Part shown: piece by piece, positions 41,743 through 50,579 of the stretch
Layout of the letters: every line of letters starts with the position of its first letter
Numbering within the stretch: position 1 is the first letter of the stretch
Source: an uncultured Prevotellaceae bacterium
Lineage (GTDB): Bacteria > Bacteroidota > Bacteroidia > Bacteroidales > Muribaculaceae
Direction of reading: 5' to 3'
Length of the DNA: 64,000 nt
Assembly: GCA_946186575.1 (NCBI GenBank)
Contig: CAMHNO010000003.1
Location: 62,001-126,000, forward strand
The notes under the pieces: generated by a model
What the model was told of the DNA's origin: nothing
What the model saw: only the letters and a program-made list of their open reading frames with translations
Databases searched by the model: none
Translations under genes and position numbers: made by a program

Positions 41743-43263
41743 ATGTTTAACGAGCAAGACCAGCAATTGATTGAGAGTAAAGGCCTCACGACCTCAAGAG
41801 TTGAAGAACAGGTAAAGCGTTTTGAACAAGGATTTCCCACACTGCGCATCCACTCGGTAGCCACTGTGGGCAATGGCATCATGCGACTGAGCGACAAAGA
41901 CATTAATCACTATATCAAGATATGGCGACAGGCGCAGCAACAAGGGGTTACAATCGAGAAATTTGTGCCAGCCTCTGGAGCAGCAAGTCGCATGTTCAAG
42001 AACATGTTTGCCTTCACCACATCAGGACGGACAGCCCCTGAGACCGACTTTGAGAAGCAATACTTCGACAACATTGGCCACTTTGCATTTTATCCTGCAC
42101 TCAACAAAGCCTGTGAGCGCCTTTACAAGGCACCTATTCCCAAGCTCATCGAAAATGGAAAATATGTAGAGATAGTAAAGGCCATGCTCGAGGCTGGCGG
42201 ACTCAACTATGGATTCCTGCCCAAGGCCTTGCTCAAGTTTCACAAGGCAACAGGTGGCGGCGTGCACACCTCGCTCGAGGAGCATCTTGAAGAGGGGGCT
42301 CAATATGCTGCCGGTCTCAACCGCAAGGTGAACATTCACTTTACGGTTTCGCCTGAGCACCGCAAAGAATTTGACAAAGTTCTCAAGAGCAAAGTCCCCA
42401 TGATGGAAATGGTGTGGGGCGTAAAATATAACGTCACGATGAGTGAACAGAAACCCTCGACCGACACCATCGCCGTGAATCTTGACAACACCCCCTATCG
42501 TGACCAGGAAGGGAACCTCGTGTTCCGTCCTGCGGGACACGGAACACTCATCGAGAATCTGAACGAGTGCGATGCCGACGTGGTTTTCGTCAAGAACATC
42601 GACAATGTGGTGCCATTGCGATTACGCAACACCACAGTGCGGTTCAAGAAAGCCATTGGAGGTTATCTAATCGACGTTCAAAGAGCTATCACAAAACACT
42701 TGAGCACTCTTGATGGTGACGCTACAATGAGCCAGTTGAAGAACATCCTCAAGTTTGTAGAGAACCGCCTGTGCACACACAGCGACGCCACCGCACAGAT
42801 GAATGAAGAGCAGCTTACCAAGTACCTTCGCACCAAGCTCAATCGCCCCATCAGGGTGTGTGGCATGGTGCGCAACGAGGGCGAGCCTGGCGGAGGCCCC
42901 TATCTTGCCTATAACAACGACGGAAGCTACTCGCCACAAATTCTTGAAGCCGCTCAAATCGATGAGAACAATCCTGCAGCGGTTGAGCTGATGAAGAGCG
43001 GCACCCACTTCAACCCCGTCGACCTGGTGTGCTACATCAAGGACTACAAGGGCAAGAAGTTCAACCTGAAGCAGTTTGTTGACCCCAACACTGGCCTAAT
43101 TTCGATGAAATCGACTGGAGGTGTGGAGATTAAGGCACTTGAGCTTCCCGGTTTATGGAATGGCTCAATGAGCGACTGGAGCACGGTGTTCATTGAAGTT
43201 CCCATCGAGACCTTCAACCCCGTGAAGACCGTTAACGACCTGCTCAGACCTCAACATCAGTAA
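41743..43263 (+). CDS. DUF4301 family protein
   Basis: A 506-residue cytosolic protein of the Bacteroidetes DUF4301 family. Characteristic are FVPASGAASRMFKNMFAF near residue 75, the PAGHGTLIENLNECDADVVF segment around 265 with a nucleotidyltransferase-like look, and VRNEGEPGGGPYLA around 373. The pattern of a Gly-Ala-Ser-Arg loop plus PAGHG suggests a sugar-nucleotide transferase-like fold, but activity is unknown. Divergent from the RelA-type gene. It has no operon partner visible; the thioredoxin gene follows at 66 bp. Confidence 0.85.
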   Translation: MFNEQDQQLIESKGLTTSRVEEQVKRFEQGFPTLRIHSVATVGNGIMRLSDKDINHYIKIWRQAQQQGVTIEKFVPASGAASRMFKNMFAFTTSGRTAPETDFEKQYFDNIGHFAFYPALNKACERLYKAPIPKLIENGKYVEIVKAMLEAGGLNYGFLPKALLKFHKATGGGVHTSLEEHLEEGAQYAAGLNRKVNIHFTVSPEHRKEFDKVLKSKVPMMEMVWGVKYNVTMSEQKPSTDTIAVNLDNTPYRDQEGNLVFRPAGHGTLIENLNECDADVVFVKNIDNVVPLRLRNTTVRFKKAIGGYLIDVQRAITKHLSTLDGDATMSQLKNILKFVENRLCTHSDATAQMNEEQLTKYLRTKLNRPIRVCGMVRNEGEPGGGPYLAYNNDGSYSPQILEAAQIDENNPAAVELMKSGTHFNPVDLVCYIKDYKGKKFNLKQFVDPNTGLISMKSTGGVEIKALELPGLWNGSMSDWSTVFIEVPIETFNPVKTVNDLLRPQHQ

Positions 43264-43329
43264 CATTAAACCCTTGCAGAGAATTTCAATCTAAAAATTA
43301 TATTCACTCATTAAAAATAAAATTAATTC

Positions 43330-43737
43330 ATGAAGAAAGCATTATTGATCATTGTTGCTATGCTTGCCATGTGCACCGTTGCAAGCGCACAATCTACAGC
43401 GAAAGTAAAAGTCATTAACCAACAGGAAATGATGTCTCTGTTTGACATGAATTCGGGATTGGCCTTAAAGCCTATGGTTATTGATTTCAATGCCACTTGG
43501 TGCGGGCCTTGTCGCAAGTTAGCTCCTGTTCTTGAGGAACTTGCAGCCGAATATGAAGGACGTGTTGATTTCTATAGCATTGATGTCGACCAGAACAAGG
43601 AACTTGCCAAGGCGCTTGAGATACAGAGCATACCCTACGTGTTGTTCTTCTCTCCCAGCAAAGAAGACCCTGAAGAGATGATTGGGTTTGACACAAAGGA
43701 AGAAGTAGTTCTCAATATTGAGAAAATATTACAATAA
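43330..43737 (+). CDS. Exported thioredoxin-like protein
   Basis: A 135-residue thioredoxin fold protein with a signal peptide (MKKALLIIVAMLAMCTVASA). The active-site motif is WCGPCRK with Cys at about 57 and 60, and the cis-Pro loop is SIPYVLFF. It likely works in the periplasm on disulfides of exported proteins. The next gene begins 7 bp after the stop, so both share a transcript. Confidence 0.9.
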   Translation: MKKALLIIVAMLAMCTVASAQSTAKVKVINQQEMMSLFDMNSGLALKPMVIDFNATWCGPCRKLAPVLEELAAEYEGRVDFYSIDVDQNKELAKALEIQSIPYVLFFSPSKEDPEEMIGFDTKEEVVLNIEKILQ

Positions 43738-43744
43738 TAACGTT

Positions 43745-44269
43745 ATGAAAAGATTCTTTGCAGCAATATTGCTTATAGCAATGGTAGCGTCGGTGACATT
43801 CACAGTCGACGCTAAACGTAGAACCAACCGCAAGAAAGCGCAAACCGAGAGCACAGCTGGCTTAACTGCGCTTGAACGCAAAGTAGTGGGCAAGCACATG
43901 CTCAGCTTGCAGTGGATCTCGTGGGAGAGTTTTGGAACTGTTGAAATCAAGAAAGAGGCCGATGGCACTTTCTCATGCCGAGGCGAGCAGATGGCACGCA
44001 AGTGCAAGGGTGGTACCGAACAGGGCAATATCGACAACGATGACTATGTGAAGCTCGACGGCACTATCACTATTGTCGACGACACTCACCTTGTGTTCAA
44101 CGGCGAAATCCGCACCAAGGTCTACCACATCAACCACGGCGAGGAAGTGCTACGACAAGGGACATTCAACTTTGTCGCCACCCAAAACCGCAAGTTCTGG
44201 CGCATGCAGGAGATGAAAAATCCTGTAGATGAATGCATCGACTATGTTGACATCTACTTCAAGCGCTAA
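43745..44269 (+). CDS. Small exported protein of unknown function
   Basis: A 174-residue protein with signal peptide (MKRFFAAILLIAMVASVTFT), a basic Arg/Lys stretch (AKRRTNRKKAQ) and a beta-rich domain with paired strands such as LQWISWESFGTVEIKKEADG and GTITIVDDTHLVFNGEI, reminiscent of lipocalin-like folds. Family not recognised. It starts 7 bp after the thioredoxin stop; an earlier open start at 43718 overlaps that gene and is less likely. A terminator follows. Confidence 0.75.
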   Translation: MKRFFAAILLIAMVASVTFTVDAKRRTNRKKAQTESTAGLTALERKVVGKHMLSLQWISWESFGTVEIKKEADGTFSCRGEQMARKCKGGTEQGNIDNDDYVKLDGTITIVDDTHLVFNGEIRTKVYHINHGEEVLRQGTFNFVATQNRKFWRMQEMKNPVDECIDYVDIYFKR

Positions 44270-44291
44270 CTTTCGATTCTTGCGCTAAAAA

Positions 44292-44328
44292 AATGGCACC
44301 ACCGCTTTAAATAACGGATGGTGCCATT
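44292..44328. terminator. Bidirectional terminator before rarA
   Basis: AATGGCACCA-CCG pairs with CGG-a-TGGTGCCATT; A7 precedes and TTATTTTG follows, so it can end both the plus-strand gene (stop 44269) and rarA on the minus strand (stop 44335). Confidence 0.7.
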
Positions 44329-44334
44329 ATTTTG

Positions 44335-45615
44335 TTACTCATCACTACCCCATCGGCTGTCTTGCCGGTCTTTGAGCTTGGCCTCGGCAGGGGTGTGAGG
44401 CTGAGGATTCCATATCTTGGTGCCCTTGATTTCCTTGGGCAGGTAGTCTTGCTTGACAAAGTGGCCTGGAAAATCGTGTGCATACTTGTAGTCGGCACCA
44501 TAACCCAACTCCTTCATCAGCTTGGTGGGGGCATTGCGCAAATGAAGCGGCACTGGCAGATTGCCAGTTTGGTTCACCAGCGATAAAGCACCATCAATAG
44601 CCAGGTAGGCGCTATTGCTCTTGGGAGAGGTTGCAAGATAAATCGCGCACTCGCTAAGCGGTATGCGTCCCTCGGGCCAACCTATCTTGTTGATGATATC
44701 AAAGGTGGCATTTGCCAGCAGCAGCGCGTTGGGATTGGCAAGGCCAATGTCCTCGGCGGCACTGATGCACATACGCCGGGCAATGAACTTGGGGTCTTCA
44801 CCACCTGCTATCAAGCGGGCCAGCCAGTACACAGCTGCGTCGGGGTCACTGCCGCGTATCGACTTGATAAAAGCCGATATTATGTCATAGTGCATCTCAC
44901 CGTTCTTGTCGAAGGCAAGCGGATTCTGCTGCAGCCTATCGGTTACAATCTTGTCGTTTATCACAAAAGGCTCATGGGCATTGAGCGACTGATAAATCAG
45001 GTCAAGAATGTTTAGCAGCTTGCGCGCATCGCCTCCGCTGTAGCGCAACAGAGCCTCGGTTTCTTCAACCTTTACCTCGCGGTCATTGAAAATCTTGTCG
45101 GTTTTGATGGCACGATCAAGGAGCTCGAGCAAGTCGTCCGCTCCGAGTGGATTAAGGACATAGACCTGGGCACGCGAGAGCAACGGACGTATCACCTCGA
45201 ACGAAGGGTTCTCGGTGGTGGCTCCAATCAGCGTCACAGTGCCATTCTCCACCGCTCCCAGCAGCGAGTCTTGCTGCGACTTGTTGAAGCGGTGAATCTC
45301 GTCGATGAAAAGCACAGGTCTTCCCTTGGTGAAGATGCTGCTGGCGTCGGCACGGCAGCGATCCAGCACTTCGCGCACCTCCTTTACACCACTTGTCACG
45401 GCACTCAGCGTGTAGAAGGGCACTTGAGTTTGCTCGGCAATAATGCGTGCCAGCGTGGTTTTTCCCACTCCAGGAGGTCCCCACAGGATAAACGATGAGA
45501 TGTTGCCACTCTCAATCATGCGCCTTATCACAGCTCCCTCACCCACCAGGTGTTTCTGCCCTATGTAATCGTCGAGCGATTTAGGCCGCATTCGCTCAGC
45601 TAACGGTTCGTACAT
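44335..45615 (-). CDS. rarA: Replication-associated recombination protein A (AAA ATPase)
   Basis: A 426-residue RarA/MgsA/WRNIP1-family clamp-loader-like ATPase acting at stalled forks. Start MYEPLAERMRPKSLDDYIGQ is the family signature; Walker A is WGPPGVGKTTLA (about 45-56), Walker B LFIDEIHRFNKSQQD (about 107-121), sensor-1 TLIGATTENPSF. The C-terminal part (DALYWLARMI-like AAVYWLARLIAGGEDPKFIARR, MKELGYGADYKYAHDFPGHF) matches. The frame opens at 45651, but the start at 45615 fits the family. Promoter at 45677-45684. Confidence 0.95.
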   Translation of the reverse strand: MYEPLAERMRPKSLDDYIGQKHLVGEGAVIRRMIESGNISSFILWGPPGVGKTTLARIIAEQTQVPFYTLSAVTSGVKEVREVLDRCRADASSIFTKGRPVLFIDEIHRFNKSQQDSLLGAVENGTVTLIGATTENPSFEVIRPLLSRAQVYVLNPLGADDLLELLDRAIKTDKIFNDREVKVEETEALLRYSGGDARKLLNILDLIYQSLNAHEPFVINDKIVTDRLQQNPLAFDKNGEMHYDIISAFIKSIRGSDPDAAVYWLARLIAGGEDPKFIARRMCISAAEDIGLANPNALLLANATFDIINKIGWPEGRIPLSECAIYLATSPKSNSAYLAIDGALSLVNQTGNLPVPLHLRNAPTKLMKELGYGADYKYAHDFPGHFVKQDYLPKEIKGTKIWNPQPHTPAEAKLKDRQDSRWGSDE

Positions 45616-45676
45616 AACTTTTGATTGATTTTTCTTTATTTGAAAAGGCAAAAATAATGCATTTACTCGAGCCTTG

Positions 45677-45684
45677 CAAAGCTA
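45677..45684 (-). promoter_or_regulatory. -7 promoter element of rarA
   Basis: Minus strand reads TAGCTTTG, a full TAnnTTTG match, 62 nt before the ATG at 45615. Confidence 0.5.
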
Positions 45685-45743
45685 ATGTTGATAATAATAC
45701 ACTTTTTATAATAGTATAACACCTGTTTTTGAGAAAAAAGGAG

Positions 45744-45751
45744 TAAATTTG
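45744..45751 (+). promoter_or_regulatory. -7 promoter element of cdsA
   Basis: TAAATTTG, a full TAnnTTTG match followed by CA, 41 nt before the ATG at 45793. Confidence 0.6.
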
Positions 45752-45792
45752 CAGGCGGAAATAATGGTAAGACCAAAAAATATCAACACACA

Positions 45793-46644
45793 ATGAACAT
45801 TGCAAAAAGAGCGCTCTTTGGAGCTATATATGTAGCACTAATTGTGGCTTCATTGCTGCTGTGGAATAGCAGTAAAATCTTGTTTTTAATATTATTCTCA
45901 TGTTTTGTGGTGCTGGGCATGCTTGAGGCTTCAAGGCTGTTTAACCACGATGGCAAACATTTGCCTAAGACCATTACTGTAATCGACGCCGCTGGCGGAG
46001 TGGCCATGTTCCTGTCTCTCTTCATCTATCACGAGGTGCCCACATCTCATCCACTGTTTCTTACGCTGGTGCCCATATATCTGCTTTTGAGGCTAACATT
46101 CCAGCTCTATCAACCCACACGTGATGCCATAGCCGACGTGCGACAATCGCTCAGCTCAATGCTCTATGTAGCTTTGCCATTATCTCTAATCAACTCGCTC
46201 GCAGCCAATTTCTCGCCACAAGTGGTATTGTGCATGTTCATCTTTCTGTGGCTCTACGACACAGGAGCATTCCTTGTGGGGTGTGCTATAGGCAAGCATC
46301 GCCTCTTTGAGCGCATCAGTCCCAAAAAGTCATGGGAGGGTGTTGTGGGTGGCACCGTGGCAGTGGTAGCTGCAGCCATAGCTATAGCGCGTGTTGATTT
46401 CATTGGGAACGCTCTAAACCCCAACAATGTCGGGATTGATTCTTGGATTGCCATGGGACTCGTAGTAGTGGTAGCTGGCACTCTGGGCGACCTCTTTGAG
46501 TCGCTGCTCAAGCGCACCGCAGGCGTGAAAGACTCGGGCAACCTGATTCCTGGTCATGGCGGCATTCTCGACCGCATCGACAGTCTGCTCTTTGCAGCTC
46601 CAGCTGTGATGGTGCTTCTCGAGGTGGTGGCTTCAATACAATAA
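45793..46644 (+). CDS. cdsA: Phosphatidate cytidylyltransferase
   Basis: A 283-residue inner membrane enzyme making CDP-diacylglycerol from CTP and phosphatidate for phospholipid synthesis. About eight hydrophobic segments; the C-terminal signature S-LLKR-x3-KDSGN-LIPGHGGILDRID (about 236-262, in pieces SLLKRTAGVKDSGN and LIPGHGGILDRID) is complete. KKSWEGVVGG around 178 is the second conserved block. Own promoter at 45744-45751. Confidence 0.95.
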   Translation: MNIAKRALFGAIYVALIVASLLLWNSSKILFLILFSCFVVLGMLEASRLFNHDGKHLPKTITVIDAAGGVAMFLSLFIYHEVPTSHPLFLTLVPIYLLLRLTFQLYQPTRDAIADVRQSLSSMLYVALPLSLINSLAANFSPQVVLCMFIFLWLYDTGAFLVGCAIGKHRLFERISPKKSWEGVVGGTVAVVAAAIAIARVDFIGNALNPNNVGIDSWIAMGLVVVVAGTLGDLFESLLKRTAGVKDSGNLIPGHGGILDRIDSLLFAAPAVMVLLEVVASIQ

Positions 46645-46778
46645 ACCCTCTTATTTTCAGTTATATAATAAAGAAAATAAAGGAGGTTCTAAAAGAATTA
46701 AAGCGTGTTTCACACACGTTATAATTATCTAACTTTCTATTTTGAACTACCCTTAAAGAGGATAAATATAGAAACATA

Positions 46779-48272
46779 ATGAAAACAAGACAAATTCTCA
46801 TAGTCCTGTTACTGATCATGGCAGTGTTGCCGTCGTGCTCTAAAAAGAACGATGGTAAAGACAAAAACGATCGCACCTCGTCGCTGCCAACGATTGAAGT
46901 TAAGCACGAATTCCCCGACACGCTCGTGGTGGGCACCATCTACAGCCCAGCAAGCTTTTTCACTCTCAAAGGCGACACACTGGGCTATGACTATGAGCGA
47001 ATTTGCAGATTTGCCCGAGAAAACAAGATGAAAGTGAAATTTCATGTTGCCAGCAGCATGAAAGAGCTTGTCAGTTTTGTTGAGAACAACAAGGTTCATG
47101 TTGCAGCCTACGAAATTCCGCTCACCACTGAGTATAAGCAGCATGTGATTCACTGCGGCGCACCAAACGTCACCTATCAAGTTCTCGTGCAACCAGTTTC
47201 TAAAGACACTATCACCAATGTGATTCAACTTATTGGCAAGGACATTTATGTCATACACGGGTCAAGCTATGAGGCGCGATTGCGCAACCTCGACAGTGAG
47301 ATTGGCGGCGGCATCAAGATTCATGCCATCGACAACGACTCGCTGTTGAGCGAAGATCTAATCAACATGGTGGCAACTCACCGCCTCCCGCTCACGATTG
47401 CCGACAGCGACATCGCACAAATCAATAAAACCTATACCGACAGCATCAACATCAGCCTCAAGGTAGGCTTCCCGCAGCGTGCTTCATGGGCCGTGGGAAA
47501 AGACTGGAAATGGCTTGCCGACACTATCAATGCGTGGTCGAGCAATAACAACACTATTGCCAGCGCACGTGAAATCAGGCAGCGATATTTCGAGATGAAT
47601 AAGCATCACCTCGACTCGATGCGATTGATTAGCGACTCGGTTTCTTCTATCATTGAGCTGGCTAAGAACAAGGATGGTAAGGTTGACTATTCCAAGGTTT
47701 ACAGGCGTGGCAACGGCGACATCTCGGCCTATGACCAGTTGTTCAAAAAATATGCTGCAACTGCCGGCTTGGAGTGGACAGTGCTTGCTGCAGTGGCCTA
47801 TGTGGAATCGAATTTCAACCCGCAGGCCGTTTCGTGGGCTGGTGCACGTGGGCTGATGCAAATTATGCCTAAAACCGCAGCCGGCTACGGCTTCAGCGAG
47901 GAGGATCTTGCCGACCCAGAGAAGAGCGTCTATATTGCAAGTCTCATTCTCTCAAAGAGCGACAAGTTCTTGCAAAGTTACATCTCAAGCCCAGCCGAGA
48001 GGTTAAGATTCAGCTTGGGAGCATATAATGCAGGCATGGGACATGTGACCGATGCCATGAAGCTGGCACAGAAGTATGGCCGCAAGCCACAGGTGTGGTA
48101 TTCAAACGTGGAAGAGGCCGTCCTGTGGAAAATGCGACCAGAGTTCTACAACGACCCAGTGTGCAGCTATGGCTACTGCCGAGGCACCGAGACCGTCAAC
48201 TATGTGCGACAAGTGGAGAATGCTTATCGCGTCTTCCGCCAGTATGCTGCCAAACATCAAGGCAAGAAGTAA
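46779..48272 (+). CDS. MltF-like membrane-bound lytic transglycosylase
   Basis: A 497-residue lipoprotein (MKTRQILIVLLLIMAVLPSCSKK, Cys20). The first part (about 40-275) is a solute-binding type 3 domain (LVVGTIYSPASFFTLKGDTL, VSFVENNKVHVAAYEIPLT). The second (about 325-490) is an SLT transglycosylase domain: catalytic Glu in AVAYVESNFNPQAVSW, then GARGLMQIMPKTAAGYG and SLGAYNAGMGHV. This matches MltF, which cleaves the glycan strand of murein. Likely anchored in the outer or inner membrane facing the periplasm. 134 bp after cdsA; no promoter box recognised. Confidence 0.9.
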   Translation: MKTRQILIVLLLIMAVLPSCSKKNDGKDKNDRTSSLPTIEVKHEFPDTLVVGTIYSPASFFTLKGDTLGYDYERICRFARENKMKVKFHVASSMKELVSFVENNKVHVAAYEIPLTTEYKQHVIHCGAPNVTYQVLVQPVSKDTITNVIQLIGKDIYVIHGSSYEARLRNLDSEIGGGIKIHAIDNDSLLSEDLINMVATHRLPLTIADSDIAQINKTYTDSINISLKVGFPQRASWAVGKDWKWLADTINAWSSNNNTIASAREIRQRYFEMNKHHLDSMRLISDSVSSIIELAKNKDGKVDYSKVYRRGNGDISAYDQLFKKYAATAGLEWTVLAAVAYVESNFNPQAVSWAGARGLMQIMPKTAAGYGFSEEDLADPEKSVYIASLILSKSDKFLQSYISSPAERLRFSLGAYNAGMGHVTDAMKLAQKYGRKPQVWYSNVEEAVLWKMRPEFYNDPVCSYGYCRGTETVNYVRQVENAYRVFRQYAAKHQGKK

Positions 48273-48311
48273 ACGTCAAATCATTAACTCAACAACTCTT
48301 AACTCAAATTT

Positions 48312-49028
48312 ATGTCAACACCTCACATCAACGCCGCACCAGGTGCTTTTGCCAAGACGGTGCTTATGCCAGGCGACCCACTGCGCGCCAAGTTTATAAG
48401 CGACAATTTCCTGACCGATGCCAAGCTCGTCACCTCGGTGAGAAATGTGCTCGGATTCACAGGCATCTATAATGGCCACGAAGTGTCGGTAATGGCAAGC
48501 GGCATGGGCATGCCCAGCATTGGCATCTACAGCTATGAGCTGTTTCAGTTTTATGATGTGGAGAACATCATCCGCATTGGTTCGGCTGGCAGTTACAACA
48601 AGAATCTGAAAGTGCAAGACCTTGTTCTTGCAAGTAGTTCATACAGCGACTCGTCATACGCCCTTGTGCACAATGGCACGACAAGTCACGAACTGTTTCC
48701 AAGCCCTCACATCAATAAGGTGATAGAAGTCAAAGCCCGCGAGTTGGGTATTAAATGCACACCATGCAAAGTGCACTCAAGCGATGTCTTCTACGGCGGC
48801 CCTAACTCCGAGCCCTGGCAGCAAGTGAGGGAACGCACTGGCGTGGACTGCGTAGAGATGGAGAGCTTCGCACTCTTCCAGAATGCACAGGTCATGGGCA
48901 AAGGTGCAGCATGCATCCTCACCATCAGCGACTCGCTCGTAGAGTTCACTGCCATCAGCGCCGAGGAACGACAGAACTCGTTCCACACCATGATGAAGCT
49001 ATCGCTCGAGGCGGCTATCGCTCTCTAA
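48312..49028 (+). CDS. deoD: Purine-nucleoside phosphorylase DeoD-type
   Basis: A 238-residue hexameric-type phosphorylase of purine (deoxy)nucleosides. MPGDPLRAKFISDNFL (about 18-33) binds phosphate, ASGMGMPSIGIYSYEL follows, VDCVEMESFALF (about 178-189) holds the ribose-binding Glu, and SDSL is the active-site Asp motif. Normal length. Its 3' end overlaps the convergent gene ending at 48999 by 30 bp. Confidence 0.95.
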   Translation: MSTPHINAAPGAFAKTVLMPGDPLRAKFISDNFLTDAKLVTSVRNVLGFTGIYNGHEVSVMASGMGMPSIGIYSYELFQFYDVENIIRIGSAGSYNKNLKVQDLVLASSSYSDSSYALVHNGTTSHELFPSPHINKVIEVKARELGIKCTPCKVHSSDVFYGGPNSEPWQQVRERTGVDCVEMESFALFQNAQVMGKGAACILTISDSLVEFTAISAEERQNSFHTMMKLSLEAAIAL

Positions 49029-50561
49029 CGATTCTTCTTTAATGGTTCTCAACCCTTTCAGTTCGGGCAAGGCATACAAGCACACATTATAAACATCGCC
49101 AGGGGGCAATAAGAGTACATATCCCAACCTCTCAATTTGTTCCCTGTGATTCGAGTCTTTCCTCTTGACATAAACAAAATGTGGCTTTGTTTTTGCTATC
49201 TGCCTGTATTGCTCTTGCGCCATTGTCTTTGCTCCATATTGTTTTGACCAATACTTGCAACCCGGCAGGCCATCAGTCTCATCTGCAACATTTATCACAT
49301 TGTTACAGTTTAAAAAAACGATGCGAGGTTTTTTCACTTTTTTCACCAATTGCACATGCTTGTAATACTCTGCTATTATGAGTTTGTAGTCGTTGTCTTT
49401 ACTAAAATCCACCAGCTTAAAATTGATTAGGTTTGTCACATGACTGCCATGTGTGTAGCCAGTGACAAAGCATAGCATCACCAAAACGAGCGACTTTGCT
49501 AACGCACTCTTTAAGTAACGTGAGCAGCATCTGGCAAGAGCAATAAACCCAAACACCATAAACACCATGCAACTATAGTAATAATAAACCCACTCTGCAT
49601 TCTGAACAGTCACAAGCAGGAACCAGTAGAATCCCGCCAATGGCATCCAAGCATATTTCTTCATAAAAAACAACCCGGATCCTGTGCTTAACGTCATTGT
49701 GATAATCAAGCCACAGAGAAAGCCGCCGCTAAAAATCCATCCTATCACATTCAGCCGTGGGCGGTGCGAAGAAATCTTTGAGGTTAGAATAAAATATTCT
49801 TTAACGAAATCATCTAAATTACCACTTATAGCGAAATAAACAACAAATGGCAAACAAACCAGCAAGAGGCCAACACACATCCTCCACACCAGACTCCATT
49901 TCTTGATTGAGCGTGAACGGTGAGCAACAACGCAGAGCATTATTGCAAAGAAGGAAATCATCAGCGCGACAGTAAACTTTATCAACAATGTGGCTCCCAT
50001 TGCAACTCCAATCATCCAAGCTCCTTGCTTGAGGTGATGTACTAAGCTCGACGATGAATCTAATTCACAATTTGTTACCCGCAAGACGGCCCACAATGCC
50101 ATTGCAATATAAGGTTGACAGAAGTCCTCTGCCCTTGTTTCGTAGTGAATAAAAGTGTTGAAATAAACAAATATCATGAAAATCGCCACTCCCCATGCCA
50201 GCCATCGAGAGTCGAGAAACAATCGGGCAATGCGATAAACAAACCACACGACCACAACATAATTGATGCATGTGAGCACCCACACGCCCACAAAGTTGTA
50301 ATTGCTCATCAAGTAGCCAATTCCGTAGATGAGCCATAGCAATGGCCCCTTGGAATCGCTGAAGTCAACGTAGGGTGTCATACCATTCATCCACGCCTTG
50401 CCTGCAGTGAAAAACCATGATGAGTCAATCCTGCCCCATAACTCATAAAGTGGTGAATCAACCGACAAAAACAGCATCAGCACAGTCACAACAATGATGG
50501 TGAGCATCATCATCAGTGACTTGTGAATAGCAGAAAGCGATTGATTCTTATTTAACATCAT
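48999..50561 (-). CDS. Multi-spanning membrane protein, probable GT-C type glycosyltransferase
   Basis: A 520-residue protein with about ten hydrophobic segments. The first large loop has YELWGRIDSSWFFTAGKAWM and TPYVDFSDSKGPLLWLIYGI, with the Asp-Ser-Lys-Gly-Pro pattern of GT-C (PMT/ArnT-like) enzymes that move a sugar from a lipid-phosphate carrier in the periplasm. A soluble C-terminal domain follows (about 410-520). Donor and acceptor unknown. It is the last gene of the tgt-lptG/F unit, 18 bp after the permease gene, so a cell-surface glycan or LPS role is plausible. Its 3' end overlaps deoD by 30 bp. Confidence 0.7.
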   Translation of the reverse strand: MMLNKNQSLSAIHKSLMMMLTIIVVTVLMLFLSVDSPLYELWGRIDSSWFFTAGKAWMNGMTPYVDFSDSKGPLLWLIYGIGYLMSNYNFVGVWVLTCINYVVVVWFVYRIARLFLDSRWLAWGVAIFMIFVYFNTFIHYETRAEDFCQPYIAMALWAVLRVTNCELDSSSSLVHHLKQGAWMIGVAMGATLLIKFTVALMISFFAIMLCVVAHRSRSIKKWSLVWRMCVGLLLVCLPFVVYFAISGNLDDFVKEYFILTSKISSHRPRLNVIGWIFSGGFLCGLIITMTLSTGSGLFFMKKYAWMPLAGFYWFLLVTVQNAEWVYYYYSCMVFMVFGFIALARCCSRYLKSALAKSLVLVMLCFVTGYTHGSHVTNLINFKLVDFSKDNDYKLIIAEYYKHVQLVKKVKKPRIVFLNCNNVINVADETDGLPGCKYWSKQYGAKTMAQEQYRQIAKTKPHFVYVKRKDSNHREQIERLGYVLLLPPGDVYNVCLYALPELKGLRTIKEESLESDSRLER

Positions 50562-50579
50562 TATTAGAACCTGCGGGCA